A DNA stretch of 64,000 nucleotides from positions 20,853,946 to 20,917,945 of the forward strand of contig NC_080051.1 of assembly GCF_026212465.1 (NCBI RefSeq), given 5' to 3'. This document shows, one piece after another, positions 27,301 through 38,537 of this stretch. A program made the position numbers and the translations under genes. The stretch comes from Amaranthus tricolor. Its lineage: Eukaryota > Streptophyta > Magnoliopsida > Caryophyllales > Amaranthaceae. The notes under the pieces were generated by a model. The model made no database searches and was not told the DNA's origin. It saw nothing but the letters and a program-made list of their open reading frames with translations. The first letter of the stretch is position 1. Every line of letters starts with the position of its first letter.

Positions 27301-29846
27301 GTTTGAAGACTTCCTTAATGCTTTCATTTCTGAAGTGAATAATTCTTCCCAGGAACCTGCTTCATTGACGAATGTTGATTTTACTATCAAACAAAATTTG
27401 AAGGAAGTTTTGAGTTCCTCAAATACGCCAACTAGGCGTCTTCTGGATGAAGCCATTTCCAAACTAAAAATGAACACCCGAAGACTCGTACGTCGGCAGG
27501 TAAGCGTTCAGTTTTCTTGTAGGAAACTAGATATAGCAAAGGTATAATGGATGATGCATTGTAACTAAAATTTTTCTTGTAGAAATAGAGTAGTTGTGGA
27601 GAGTGACTTGTAGAAGAGGAGAATTAGTTAGAAAAAAGAGAAAGCGGGATGAAATATCTTTTAAAACTGAAGAGCTAGAGAGAGGAGATCATCTGATGAG
27701 TTGACAAGTTTAATTTCTTTGTCTAGCTTGATTCTATCTTTTATGGAGAGTCCGAGCCTCTTGAAAACTTGGTTGTACCTTGTTTCCAAACAGAGCTCCA
27801 TTTTTATCTGTATCACTTGACTTCTTCACTTCATCTGAACACTGAATTTCTAGTTTGTACATGTTTCTCCGTCTCCCTTTCCTTTTGCTGTTCTTTATCT
27901 ATCGGATAAGGGAATTCATAATTATGACCATCGACTTCAAAAAATTTCTGGTTTTTGTCATTGTTATAGGGAGGGATGGTTTTATGACCTTCAAAAAATT
28001 AATAATACAAAAATCTTTAATTTCATGCACCACAGTTTCACAGCCTTGGTTGTTGCCTTATAATTTTATTTTTATCTGGCTAATGGTACTCCATTTCCTT
28101 GTGTTGGTATTTATGTTTAACACATAAGCGGATTGTTTAGAAGGGGCAGCCTTGGCCCACCGGTTCAAGTGTCTATGTGACTGAAAGAGTTTGAGTCCTG
28201 GAAGCAGTCTCTTGAGAGATGCATGATAAGGTTTGCTTACATTACTCCTATGTGGTGGGACCCTTTTGCGGACCCTCATTTTGCACAGATGCTTTGTGCA
28301 CCAAGCTGCTCTTTGCTCTTTTTTGACTTTAGCGAATAGTTTGACTAATTGTCACCTAATTACTGTCACATATGATCTATCATAATTTCAAAAAAGAAAA
28401 TATTATACATCTCATTTTAGTGAAATAGTGATTGATTCTATCTTGATAATGTCTAAGTGGGTTTGATCAGATTGTTTAATTGTCTATAGGAAATCCTATT
28501 GAGATTTACTATTTTCATTCCATTTGTCCCAAGAAAATGTTTTTCTCTGCCTTTTGGGGCCTAATAGAACTGTAGAAGCGATAATGTTACTGATTCACTT
28601 CTTTCTTTCTTTACATGTTCGCCACTAACAATGGTTATTACTTCAAACGACCAATCAATTAAGAGAATGTTTGAGAATAGGTTTTTCCCAATTAGTCTGT
28701 TACTCTGCTCCCTTGGAACTTCATTCTGGGATGGCGTAATAATTGTGTAACTCATTCCGTTTCTGTCACAAAGCGTCACACTCACTGATGGAGCTAATTC
28801 CTGTTCATTTTTTGATATTATCCAGAAGAGGAGGATTAATCAACTGCAGACTTTATTTGGATGGAACATACATTTTGTGGATTCTACCGAGTCTTTACTT
28901 GGTAACACTTTTGCATTTAGACATTTTTTTGATGTAGTAGTATTCCATCTGTGGTTTTGGTTCGGACGTATATCCACACTTAAATCTTTTGTTATAAAAA
29001 AGTAAACCTTGATTTTCAGGAAGTTCAGAGGATACATGGATTGCCCAAGTGGTTGAGCCAGTTGCAAAAGCAATAAGTTCTTTCCTTGACTGTGATGTGA
29101 CCTCAGTTTCAGATGACGCTGACAACGCTGTTGTACAAAAACTCGATGAGAGAGATCTATGGACTCAGTTCAAATGCGAGGTCAATATACTTTCATTGAA
29201 TTTCTTTCACTTCTATGATAAATGAAGCTCCGAAATTCTTGAGTCACGTTTCTTTTTTTTTTTTTTTGAAGCTGGGAAACCTAAAACCAGTATATGATAG
29301 ATCTTTTTTAGATGCACCAAGTATTTTTGTTTGAGAAAAATTGGAGGGAATAGAGGAGGGAAGATGGGCATATAGTTTGCATTTACTGGATATGTAATGG
29401 GGAATAGAAGGGAAAATTTTTTGCAAAATCAGTTTTCTTTCCTGTGTAGATAAACAAATCCTTTTACAGTTTTTGCAAATCCTTCCCGCCATTGTTAAGA
29501 TGTTGAATGAAACTGGAAATGCACTCCTCTCCTTCCATCACCTTCTTTCCCGCTCCTGCCTTTTTAGGAGTGTTTATTGCCGGTTTGTGTTTTTCTATTC
29601 TGCATTTCCAAATCAGAATTCAGTTTGCTTTATGGGTTGCTAGTGTCAAAAATTTTGTTTTTTCTCATTGTTTATACCTCCATTCAGGCTTGTAGCAAGG
29701 TTCTTCGCGGTGCACATGAGTGGGAACAGCATATACAAGGGCGCGCACATAGGAAAAGAATCGGGAAACTAAAGAAGCGTCAAAGTTCTTTCTTAACTAA
29801 TGTTTTAAAGCTCCCAGAACGTGATCACTTAGATTCAGATGTATGA
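21394..29846 (+). CDS. IPT2: tRNA dimethylallyltransferase, IPT2 type with C-terminal zinc finger
   Basis: Transfers an isopentenyl group from dimethylallyl diphosphate to A37 of UNN-decoding tRNAs; in plants, later tRNA breakdown releases cis-zeatin cytokinins. Ten exons: 21,394-21,715; 21,796-21,875; 23,349-23,417; 23,628-23,700; 23,846-23,970; 26,766-26,840; 27,101-27,499; 28,826-28,901; 29,020-29,180; 29,688-29,846. All junctions are GT-AG, the frame is kept, and the product is 512 residues, slightly longer than Arabidopsis IPT2. Visible motifs are the P-loop GPTGSGKS (61-68), INADSMQVY with the substrate aspartate (about 84-91), GVPHHLLGT, VIVGGSNFYLQ, DPVAANRIHPNDHRK, the tRNA-binding region with GLRQAIGVREFEDF and NTRRLVRRQKRRI, and a C-x2-C-x12-H-x5-H finger (CEACSKVLRGAHEWEQHIQG) followed by a basic tail. 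The finger marks the eukaryotic Mod5/TRIT1/IPT2 branch rather than the cytokinin-synthesising adenylate IPTs. At the exon 7 acceptor, the first AG (27,096) would shift the frame, so the next AG was chosen. Confidence 0.95.
24380..26640. other. Insertion-rich part of IPT2 intron 6, possible Athila/Tat-like relic
   Basis: Intron 6 is 2.8 kb. On its minus strand, about 25,680-25,760 reads CATTGAGGACAATGCTTCAA then GCATGGGGGAGTTT. That is the style of the region just after integrase in Athila/Tat-type Ty3 elements. Flanking short ORFs on both strands (24,670-24,993; 25,804-26,025; 26,354-26,563) have no recognisable domain. No LTR ends or target duplication were found, so both the class and the limits are uncertain. 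A TTTA microsatellite lies at about 25,625-25,651. Confidence 0.35.
28139..28327 (+). mobile_element. Au-like SINE in IPT2 intron 7
   Basis: The sequence begins GGGGCAGCCTTGGCCCACC, has a pol III box-B-like GAGTTTGAGTCCTGG, then GGAAGCAGTCTCTTG, a central GTGGTGGGACCC and GGACCCTCA, and ends GTGCACCAAGCTGCTCTTT with a short T run. This order is that of the tRNA-derived Au SINE family of angiosperms. It is diverged, so old. The minus-strand ORF over it is a shadow. Confidence 0.7.
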
Positions 29847-30798
29847 CAAACCCTAGACATTCCATAGAATAATCTTAGCGATGATCTTTTCGTAGGTGTG
29901 AAGTTGCTGGAAATTTTGATTATGATATAGTTTATGTGAAAAGAATGTTAACAATTTCGAATCCCTTGTGCTCTTTGTGCAACAACTCCATGTTCATGCT
30001 CTTTAAGACGGAACATCAACCACAATTTACTCATAGAAGTATTAGCGTATCTTTCAAAAGATGAATCTTCTATTGAATTTCTTTTGAAGACGAAAAAAAT
30101 CTTCTAATTGAATTAGTTTCGAAGATAAATCGGTCCATACTGATTTTTGTGATATGAATTACTTATATGATCTATGAAATTATACTAGTAAAAGTTAAAT
30201 ATTAGTGTGATGAAAAGGTCCTAGTTTATAAAAATGTTGGTTAGGGTGGCCGTTTTGTGAATTGAAACACTTTTCGTTTTAGTTGATTTCTTTTACTTTG
30301 TCGCATTTCTTTTTATGGAAATGTCTTCCATACCTTTTATTTATTCAGCAGCATATTTTTCTCGTTTAATAATATCTACATAATCTAAATGTCTCTACTA
30401 GAGGTGTTCAAAAGCTCGAGGTTGGGCCAGGCCGAATACAGGCTTTAAAATGGTAATGCGGGTTGAAACATAGATACAAAGTGGTGTTGAGTAATTAATC
30501 TTGTAATTCTTGAACATCGATGAGTTATACTCCATGTCATTTTCTTTGTGTGCTAACTATCATAACAATTAACTCATGAACACTGATTATATCTCCAATT
30601 TAATCTATATAATCCAGATAAGTTGTTACTGATCTATTCAACAATGATGCAAGTAAGACAAAAATTGCAGCTATCCCTTGGATATGCTTTGGTGTTCAGT
30701 GGAGTCTGATGCTTATCATTACTGGATATGGGTAATATCTTTAATACCATTCAACAACTGTATTGCGCTTATATGCACTTTTCAATCATGAATTCTTG
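29847..30798. other. 3-prime flank of IPT2, nothing recognised
   Basis: AT-rich sequence that includes the presumed 3-prime UTR. No gene or repeat boundary was identified. Confidence 0.5.
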
Positions 30799-30799
30799 T

Positions 30800-31057
30800 G
30801 AAAGACGGTCTTTTTGAGAGACCATTATTAAATGGGCTTGTTCGTTATATATTTTTTTAAATATAGTAAGTAGGCATTATAAATAATGTAAGTAGACAAT
30901 TACGATATTAAAAGTAGGCATTAAGCATACGGTAAGTATGTATTAAGGATAATGTAAGTAGGCATTAAGAATATGGTAAGTAGGCATTAATCTTTAATGG
31001 GCTGAGCTTGAGATATGTCTCTCAAAGAGACGGTTTCTCAAGAGACTAGCTGCTTTT
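30800..31057. mobile_element. Foldback MITE with internal minisatellite
   Basis: The left end is CTTGTGAAAGACGGTCTTTT and the right end is TCTCTCAAAGAGACGGTTTC, which form imperfect inverted repeats. AAATGGGCTTG and AATGGGCTGAGC also mirror each other just inside. The centre (30,865-30,990) is a degenerate tandem array of a word close to GTAAGTAGGCATTAAGGAT. Confidence 0.6.
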
Positions 31058-31251
31058 GAATAAGGACATACGCTGTGATCAAGAGTTTGCAACGCATTAT
31101 TGTACAGCTTGATGGGGACAATTAAACTGTGTGGATAAGCTTAAACTGTGTAGATAAGCTTAAAAGTAAGAGAAAATATATGGATTAATTTAAAGAAAAT
31201 AATAAAGAGTAGACAAGCAAAGAAAAATATTATAAAGTAAAAAGAGACGAA

Positions 31252-31254
<3 letters not shown>

Positions 31255-31293
<39 letters not shown>
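31255..31293. repeat. (TA)n microsatellite
   Basis: A pure TA run of about 39 bp. Confidence 0.95.
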
Positions 31294-31297
<4 letters not shown>

Positions 31298-31439
31298 GAG
31301 AACCATCCTTATATGAGAACCGTGAAAATCAATTAGCCTGACAAAAAAGTGTTACTTTTTTTTATAATACTATTGGGCAAAAAAGTGTTATTTTAAGAAA
31401 AATATTCTGAAAAAAACTAAGAAAAAGGTGTTACTTTTT

Positions 31440-31715
31440 ACATCAAGTAGTCATTAAGGATATTGTAAGAAGACATTAAGGATACAGTAAGTAGGTATTA
31501 AGGATATTATACGTAGACATTAAGGATGATGTAAGTAGGCATTAAGGATACTACAAGTAGGCATTTAAGGATGCTATAAGTAGGCATTAAGGATATTGTA
31601 AGTTGGCATTAAGGATGTTGCAAATAAGCATTAAAGATACAGTAAGTAGACATTAAGTTATAATGAGTTGGGCCTAAGAGACATCTCTTAAAAAGACGTT
31701 TTCTCAAAAGACCGA
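31440..31715. repeat. 21-bp minisatellite and half of a foldback MITE
   Basis: About ten copies of a 21-bp unit close to GTAAGTAGGCATTAAGGATAT, from about 31,445 to 31,655. These are followed by GTTGGGCCTAAGAGACATCTC and GACGTTTTCTCAAAAGACC, the right-hand end of the same MITE type as at 30,800. The left end is not clear. Confidence 0.7.
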
Positions 31716-32029
31716 CTGTTAAAAGGCTATGTTTAGAACATTTTTCCTTTTGTTTTTTATTTTATATTTTGTAGTGAGAACGCGAGGCAACAAAAGTAAT
31801 AAACTCGTAAAATGGGATTGGAATGCATTTTCATAGGTTATGCTTACCGAAGTCTAAATTTTAGATTATATGAAATTGAACAGAAAACCGATTCATATCA
31901 TATAAGAATTAAGGGATAAAATGTTGAAAACAATTTTAAACTATTAGTTGGCGAAAGGTGTTTATCTAGATGAAGAGAGGCTGTAAGATACTCATAAATA
32001 TGTCATAGAACCTAGTCACATCCAAGATG

Positions 32030-32304
32030 AGGATGATAATGTCAAGAAACCAACCATTAGTTAGTTTTGGTTGAGTTGGTTCCTTAACATGGTAATAGAA
32101 GCCAACGTGAAGAGAGGTTACAGCTTCGAATCTCAACCACCCTTTATTTAAAGTGGAATATTTAGCGTTATTTATGAAGAGGGTATGTGCTGCTTTCACA
32201 TTTTAGTCCAAAAGGGCTCTTGTGTGAGGGGGAGTTAGAGTATATAATATATTTTTAACCTTTAATCATCAGCTTAAGTTTTTGATTTAATTAGTTCCTT
32301 GAAA
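32030..32304 (+). mobile_element. Degenerate SMART/TRIM element with about 72-bp LTRs
   Basis: A worn 5-prime LTR ends GGTTGAGTTGGTTCCTTAACA at 32,089. A primer-binding relic TGGTAATAGAAG follows, then internal sequence with TCAACCACCCTTTATTTAAAG, a polypurine-like TGTGTGAGGGGGAG, and a 3-prime LTR at about 32,233-32,304. It matches the better-kept copy at 57,872-58,118 in the opposite orientation. Confidence 0.7.
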
Positions 32305-32930
32305 GATAATTCTACTCTCCATTAGGATTCAAACCAATATGTTGCAAGTATATTTTCAAGAAGAAAATTAGTCCTTATAGGATAATTGATAACCAAAAAT
32401 AAGGCATTGATTATTTCAATACATACATATTAGTTTCCTACTTAAGGCGGAGTCAGTTAATGACATTAAGATAATATAATATTGTTGTTCTTATTGTACA
32501 TATACCAAGAATTATCCGAAAGATTGAGAGTGAGAGTGTGAAGATCTCCATTTATAATGTCGATTGGGCTTGAATGGTTTGTTGTATTGTATTCAATATA
32601 TAAAGAAGTATACAATCCTAGTTCATGAAAACTAGGATATTTTACGTAATAATTGTATTTCTAAACTATAAAAAAATATGAAAATGAATAATATTCTAAC
32701 AAGACAATACAAATTAATTATGGTAAACTTACTGAATCTTCTGACAATGATTACTCGGTCAAGAATTTTCCACCACTTTGTGTTAATTGTAATTTACGAC
32801 TAAAATCATGTTAGTCGGAAATTTTGACTACTTATCCTCCTGCACAATTAAATATTCAGATATTTTTTTCGACTAAAATTTCGACTAACACAATGGTAGT
32901 CGCAATTTTTGGAAAATTAAAAATGGAGAG

Positions 32931-33862
32931 TAGAGGTGTTCAATCGGGTAGTCGGGTCAGTTTCGAACGGTTATTAATCAGATGCGTATTACGGCGGGTC
33001 ACATTTGAGTCGGGTCGGTTGGTCACGGTTCAGTTGAAGATCAGTTATTTGAGCTATCGGGTTTGCATCATTTCAGTGTCGATTGAAATTCGAGTCAAGC
33101 GTCAATTGGTTTCGGGTTGTTATCGGTTAACAATTGGTTCGGTTTTATCGGGTACAGATCGGATCCGGGTTTTTTTTCAAGTAGAATTCGGCTACGAGTT
33201 ACTAATTACTATCGATTGAGTCAATGTCACATTAAGTTGCTAGTCATTTTTTAATTCATGACAATATTCTCTTTACTTACGGGAAATAGTTAAAATGCAA
33301 ATCAATTAGTAATTATTACTTTGTTACTTTTACTTGTTTGATTGTAAATTAAAATTAAAGTTTTATCATTTTTCATCCAATTTGATTAAAAATAGTTTAT
33401 TAGACATTAATCATTGATTATTAACTCTAAATATATAAAACCATGTATTTTTAAAATTTAATTTATGAAAATATCTATCGCTTTATTAGATTAACTAATA
33501 AGATGATTGAATATGAGTTGATCATACTTCTATGTTAGAAATTGGTTCAGGTTTATGGCAGTTCGATTAAAAATTGGTTCGGGTTAAATTGGTTATAGCC
33601 GGGTAGAGTTCGATTTCGAGTATGATACGGGTCGTATATGACTCGGTTCGGTCACTATTAGGTTTGGGTAATCTCGGTTAACGGTTACATGTCGGTTATA
33701 AAAATCGGTCACAGTTCGGGTTTAGTTTCCCATTTTCGGTTGTCAATCGGTTCAGGTGCGAATTCGATTCGGGTAATGTCGGTTCGATAAATCTAAAAAA
33801 GATACGCATTTTCAGGTTGGATAACTTTCGATTTTGGGTCGGATCACATTTGAACAGCTCTA
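32931..33862. mobile_element. Non-autonomous hAT element (932 bp)
   Basis: Perfect 8-bp target duplications ATGGAGAG (32,923-32,930 and 33,863-33,870) flank ends TAGAGGTGTTCAAT and, on the other strand, TAGAGCTGTTCAAAT. Both subterminal regions reiterate TCGGGT, GGTTCGG and GGGTCGG. No transposase is encoded; the 131-aa ORF is made of these repeats. Confidence 0.85.
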
Positions 33863-34109
33863 ATGGAGAGTAAGGGAAACTACCTCCTTCATTTTCGACT
33901 ATTTAACTACTAACTATCAACCAAAACTTGCTTAAAAATTAAATAATTTTGACTTTTTTCCGATTGATTTCCAATTATTTTTTGGTCTAAAAATTTTTCC
34001 ATCAAAAATTAGAAGTAATAAAAGTTTATTATTTAATTTTCAATCATTCAAATAAGCTAGATGAATTTAAAATTTTTATTTCATTTTAATAAGCTTGATA
34101 AATTTTATG

Positions 34110-35425
34110 CGACTAAGACTCTACTAATACGACTAAAATTAAAATAATACAATTAATAGTATACTAATACAACAATTACTATACAATATTATTACGACTA
34201 ATAATATACTAATACTAAACTGATAACCCTAATAATATACTAATATGACAAATATTATAAATACTATTACGACTAATAATATGCTAATGCTTTAGTAATA
34301 TGATACTAATACGTCTAGTATAACACTAATAGTTCAACTCTAATACGACAAGATTGTACAAATAATATATTAATAATACACTATACGGCTATATCATACT
34401 CATACTAAACTAGTAAGACTAATAATAGTAACCTAATACTACACTAATACGACTAATAAACACTAACACATCTAATAATGTATTAACAATATACTAATAT
34501 TATACTAATACAACTAATAATATACAAATATTATACTAATACGACTAATACTTTATTAATACGACTTGCAATATACTAATACAACTAATAAACTAATTAA
34601 TAGGACCATCAACAAACTAATACTCCTATTACACTAGTATGACTAATATTGCAATAATACTAAACTAATACGACTAATAATAAACTAATACTACACAAAT
34701 ATGATTAATAAACGCTAATATTACATGAATACGACTAATAATATACTAATATTACACTAATACGACTAATAATATCCAAAAGTTACACTAATATGACTAA
34801 TACTAAACTAATACGACTAATAGTATACTAATATTACACTAATACGACTAATACTAAACTTATAACTAATAATAAAAAAATACTATATTAATACGACTAA
34901 TAATGGACTACTATGACTAATAAAACACTAAACATTACTATTTACTACGACTAATAATGTACCAATAATTTACTAATATTACACCAATTCGACTAATAAT
35001 GTACTATTATTACACTAATATACCAATAATTTACTATTATTATAAAAATACTGACTAATGCTAAACTAAGGAACTAATAATGAACTAATGCTACACTAAT
35101 ACGATTAATATTGTACTAATACTAAACTAATAATAATACGTTTATTAATATACTAATATTTTACTAATACGAGTAGTACGATACTAATACGGCTATAATA
35201 ATATATTAGTACAACTAATACTATACTAATACAACTAATAAACTACTAATTCTACACTAATACAATAAATATTTGCCAATACAACACTAATATACGACTA
35301 ATAGTACACTAATACTACAGTAATACGATTAATAATATACTAATATAATAATACAAATGTTATACTAATATGACTAATATTATATTAATATGACTAATAT
35401 TTTAATAATACAATGCTAATACGAC
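34110..35425. repeat. CTAATACGACTAATA array, degenerate
   Basis: About 1.3 kb built almost entirely of variants of ACTAATACGACTAATAATAT, in one orientation, with spacing near 10-30 bp. It holds no ORF of note. It forms the core of the proposed CACTA-like element. Confidence 0.8.
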
Positions 35426-35912
35426 TTCTATTTTACTTAACATGTGTGTTGGTGGTTGAAATATTGTTTGATTCTCTTGTTGTAAAACCTTAAAACTTAG
35501 TTAATATCATCTATAAGATGAATTTTATTCGGATTAGAGTTTCAAAAACAGGTTTATGGAGCTTTTTTTTACCAACATTTTAGTCGAAAATTGATAGGAA
35601 AAAATAGTCGCATTTTAAAAAAAAAAGGAGTTTTGGCATTTTGCGACCAAATTCATAAAAAAAGGCATTCCGACTAATTTCCAACTAATAAATATTCGGA
35701 AACTTTCTAATGATTTATGACCAACTTGTTAGTCGAAAATTTCAACTAATATCCGACGGTTAGATGTTAGTCGAAAATTCTAACTGATTTCCTGCTAAAA
35801 TGACATACCAACTACATTTACTTCAACAATTTAAAATTATCGAAAATTAGTCGGTATAAGCTTGATTTACGACTATTTTAGGTAGTCGATAGAGGGATTT
35901 CTTAGTGTAGTG

Positions 35913-36450
35913 AGATCTTATTATATTCTAACAATAACTATAATATTAATTTTCACCAAGTGACTATCTCTCTTTTTATACCATGTGTTAGCAACTAACA
36001 AATGGTAATAGACTCTTCTTTTACATTCTTAGTTCTATAATCAAAAATTCCATAAACTCTTTCGTAGCAAGTAAGATAATTGGGGTGTTTGACAAACGGT
36101 TGATAATTAATAGCTGGTAGTTGATTGAAGTGACAACCTTAACCAAGTGATTTTAATTTCTGATTTTGCACCGCTGCTATAAACAATTTGTTCAAAAATA
36201 GTTTTAAAAAGTTGTTTCAATTAGCTAATTTACCAAACACTAGAGTTTGATATTTGGATAACCCAACCCTCTATTGGGCCAAAATTATCCAATAAACTAT
36301 TTTGTCAAACATTTCCAATAACACTTGTGAGGATTTCATTACAAAACATTAAAATTTGTAACCATTTGTAATTAAAATAAAAAAAATTAAATATCCCCAC
36401 TCCTAAACATAATCTCATAGGTGTACTTCACTAGCGTCCATAGTTAGTTA
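35913..36450. other. Intergenic DNA, nothing recognised
   Basis: AT-rich stretch between the CTAATACGA-bearing element and the next MITE. No gene or repeat boundary was seen. Confidence 0.4.
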
Positions 36451-37405
36451 GAGCATCAGTAATGGTGATCTAATTGTAGATCACATGACCAAAGTAGAAT
36501 AAATTTACTCTTATTGGTGATCTTATTTGAGGTGGGTTGGGAAAAAGAGTCATCATGTGACCCGTTTGATTTCAACATTTCTGCCACATGTCATGCATTC
36601 GTTGGCCCACAAAATCAGCAAAAACAACAAACAGACAGCCCCTGCATCCCCTTTCCAAGTGGCGCTATTTCATTGGATGAAAAAAATAGTCTTTTATTTA
36701 TTTAAACGGCTATTTTGTAATTAATTAAATTTTGTTTTAAAAAAATAATTATACCAAGGATTATATTTTTTCGAGATTTATAAAATGAGACCAACTTTGA
36801 TTTTTTTGACATAATTTCATATTTACTTATTTCTTTCCTATTTTCCTACATTTTTTTTTGTTAAAAAACACCAAAAAATCATCCCAAAATGTAATGAAGT
36901 TCTATTAATTAGTATTTATTTCCAGAACATTTAATAAAATTATCCAAATGTAATGATTCAACTAATGTACCATTTAAAATTTTATTAGTTTTTTAATTTG
37001 CGTATTTATTTTCTCTGTGCGCATTGTAATTTTTATTTGATTTTAATGAATTTTGTTAATTATTATTGATGCCTACAAATTTATATTTATCAAAAAATTA
37101 TTAGCTTTATTAAAAGATTACAGATTTTTAATTAATAAAAAATTAAATTTATTTTAATAAAATAAAAAATTATATTAAATTTATACATGAGAATGTTAGG
37201 AGTATTATGAAAAAATAAAGATAAATATTAGATGAATTAAGGAAGAGAAAGTATAGTGTGGTAGATAAAAAGTAAGAGAGAGAAGTTTATGATCTTTTAA
37301 AAGAGGTCATTGTCAATGAAATTGGATTGAAAGATTAAATTTTAGAAAAGATAAAAATTGTAAAATAGCATAATAATTTTTTTTGGGTCACCATTAAGAA
37401 TGCTC
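36451..37405. mobile_element. Terminal-inverted-repeat element of the GAGCATC type (955 bp)
   Basis: The left end GAGCATCAGTAATGGTGATC pairs with GAGCATTCTTAATGGTGACC read from the right end. Flanks are TTA and TAG, so a 3-bp target site is possible but not exact. The interior is AT-rich and noncoding. The short ORFs near 36,514-36,724 are unlikely to be genes. It lies 400 bp upstream of the CBF gene. Confidence 0.6.
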
Positions 37406-37685
37406 TAGTAAAGGCTAAAAGTATAACCATTTCTAAAATATTTTATAAAATAAAATAAACAAAATTTTAAATTAATAATTCAATTTATGAGACGTTGTTG
37501 TTTTTGGTGGGACATGGTGTCGAACAACGGCGTTAAGGAACTATTTTTGCTTGGCGAAAAATACATGAAAAACTTGCAACAGAACAAGTAAAAATCTTAG
37601 TCTAAACCATCCTTAAAATACCGCAGTTATCAAGTCTAGAATGTGACGTTCACATTTGTTTGTGTCCCACAATCACATCTTTTTC

Positions 37686-37759
37686 ACGTGTTGATTAACA
37701 CTATCAATTTCCTAACGTGACAAGCCATTTGCGGCCGAACTTTCTTACATATATTATAT
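37686..37759 (+). promoter_or_regulatory. G-box and TATA-like element upstream of CBF
   Basis: CACGTG at 37,686-37,691 is a palindromic G-box core. ATATATTATAT at 37,749-37,759 is a plausible TATA element about 40 bp before the start codon, which would leave a very short 5-prime UTR. Both calls rest on the words and position only. Confidence 0.35.
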
Positions 37760-37796
37760 TCCTCCTCATAGACACTTATACTCAATTTTCCTCATA

Positions 37797-38537
37797 ATGA
37801 ACACACAATTCAATTCCCAACAATCAGTTTACTCGCTTCGTTCAAGTGATTGTGAGTCTGAAGATAATATATCATCTTTAGAATCACCCAATAAACCTTT
37901 AGCTTCACCACTAAATAATAATAAAGTTATAACTGCAAGTCTTCCGCAAAAGCGAAGGGCAGGACGAAAAAAGTTCAAAGAAACACGACACCCTGTTTTT
38001 CGAGGGGTTCGTGAGAGGGATAGTGGAAAATGGGTGTGCGAAGTACGTGAACCTAACAAGAAGAGTCGAATATGGCTAGGGACTTACCCTACTGCGGAAT
38101 TAGCAGCTAGGGCACACGACGTTGCAGCTCTAGCTCTAAGGGGAGACACCGCGACTCTCAACTTCCCTGATTCGGCATGGCTTTTCCCCCGTGCCAAGTC
38201 TACCTCAGCTCAAGACATTAGGCTCGCAGCTCTGCAAGCCACTAGGTCTGATCTTCAGTCTTTCTCGCCTTCTAAAAGTGATATTAAGAGCGTAGAGAAG
38301 GGAGAAAGTTCCCCATGCTTTAATGAAGTGAACAATTTGGAGAATTGTTTAGAAAAAGATTCTAAAGAGTTACTATTTTTTGATGAAGAAGCCATATTTA
38401 ACATGCCTACGTTCATTGATAGTATGGCTGCGGGTATGCTTCTTACACCACCTTCCTTAAAAAGAGGGCATAATTGGAATCATGAAATGGATAATGAGAA
38501 TGGAGATAATTGTTACATTGATTTGGATTTGTGGTAA
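37797..38537 (+). CDS. CBF/DREB1-type AP2/ERF transcription factor
   Basis: Single-exon protein of 246 residues that should bind CRT/DRE promoter elements and act in cold or dehydration response. A short acidic N-terminus is followed by the CBF-type basic signature [16 protein letters not shown] (51-66), which is also the likely nuclear signal. The AP2 domain (about 67-124) has [19 protein letters not shown], with the DNA-contact arginines and the DREB-type valine (KWV) and glutamate (REP) present, then [20 protein letters not shown]. The second CBF signature DSAW follows at 125-128. The C-terminus has an acidic segment [13 protein letters not shown] and ends IDLDLW, a shortened form of the LWSY ending common in CBFs. 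Intronless structure and length fit the family. A degenerate paralogue lies 11.6 kb downstream on the same strand. Regulation by cold is inferred from the family only. Confidence 0.92.
   Translation: MNTQFNSQQSVYSLRSSDCESEDNISSLESPNKPLASPLNNNKVITASLPQKRRAGRKKFKETRHPVFRGVRERDSGKWVCEVREPNKKSRIWLGTYPTAELAARAHDVAALALRGDTATLNFPDSAWLFPRAKSTSAQDIRLAALQATRSDLQSFSPSKSDIKSVEKGESSPCFNEVNNLENCLEKDSKELLFFDEEAIFNMPTFIDSMAAGMLLTPPSLKRGHNWNHEMDNENGDNCYIDLDLW

Larger units (their letters stand above)
32774..35912. mobile_element. Possible CACTA-like element with TAGTCG subterminal words
   Basis: The right end read on the other strand is CACTACACTAAGAAATCCC. TAGTCG or CGACTA occurs many times within 350 bp of both proposed ends (32,800-32,920 and 35,575-35,890). 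The left end, CACTTTGTGTTAATTG at 32,774, matches poorly. The interior is a CTAATACGA array plus one nested hAT-like element. No transposase is visible. Confidence 0.4.

Noticed and set aside
30865..31660. Possible CRISPR-like array of 21-bp repeats
   Set aside because: Units are directly tandem with no unique spacers, in a eukaryotic MITE context.
32824..33219. 131-aa ORF
   Set aside because: It reads through the reiterated TCGGGT/GGTTCGG words of a non-autonomous hAT element and crosses the element boundary.
36514..36724. Two overlapping ORFs of about 65 aa
   Set aside because: They lie inside a terminal-inverted-repeat element with no coding signature.
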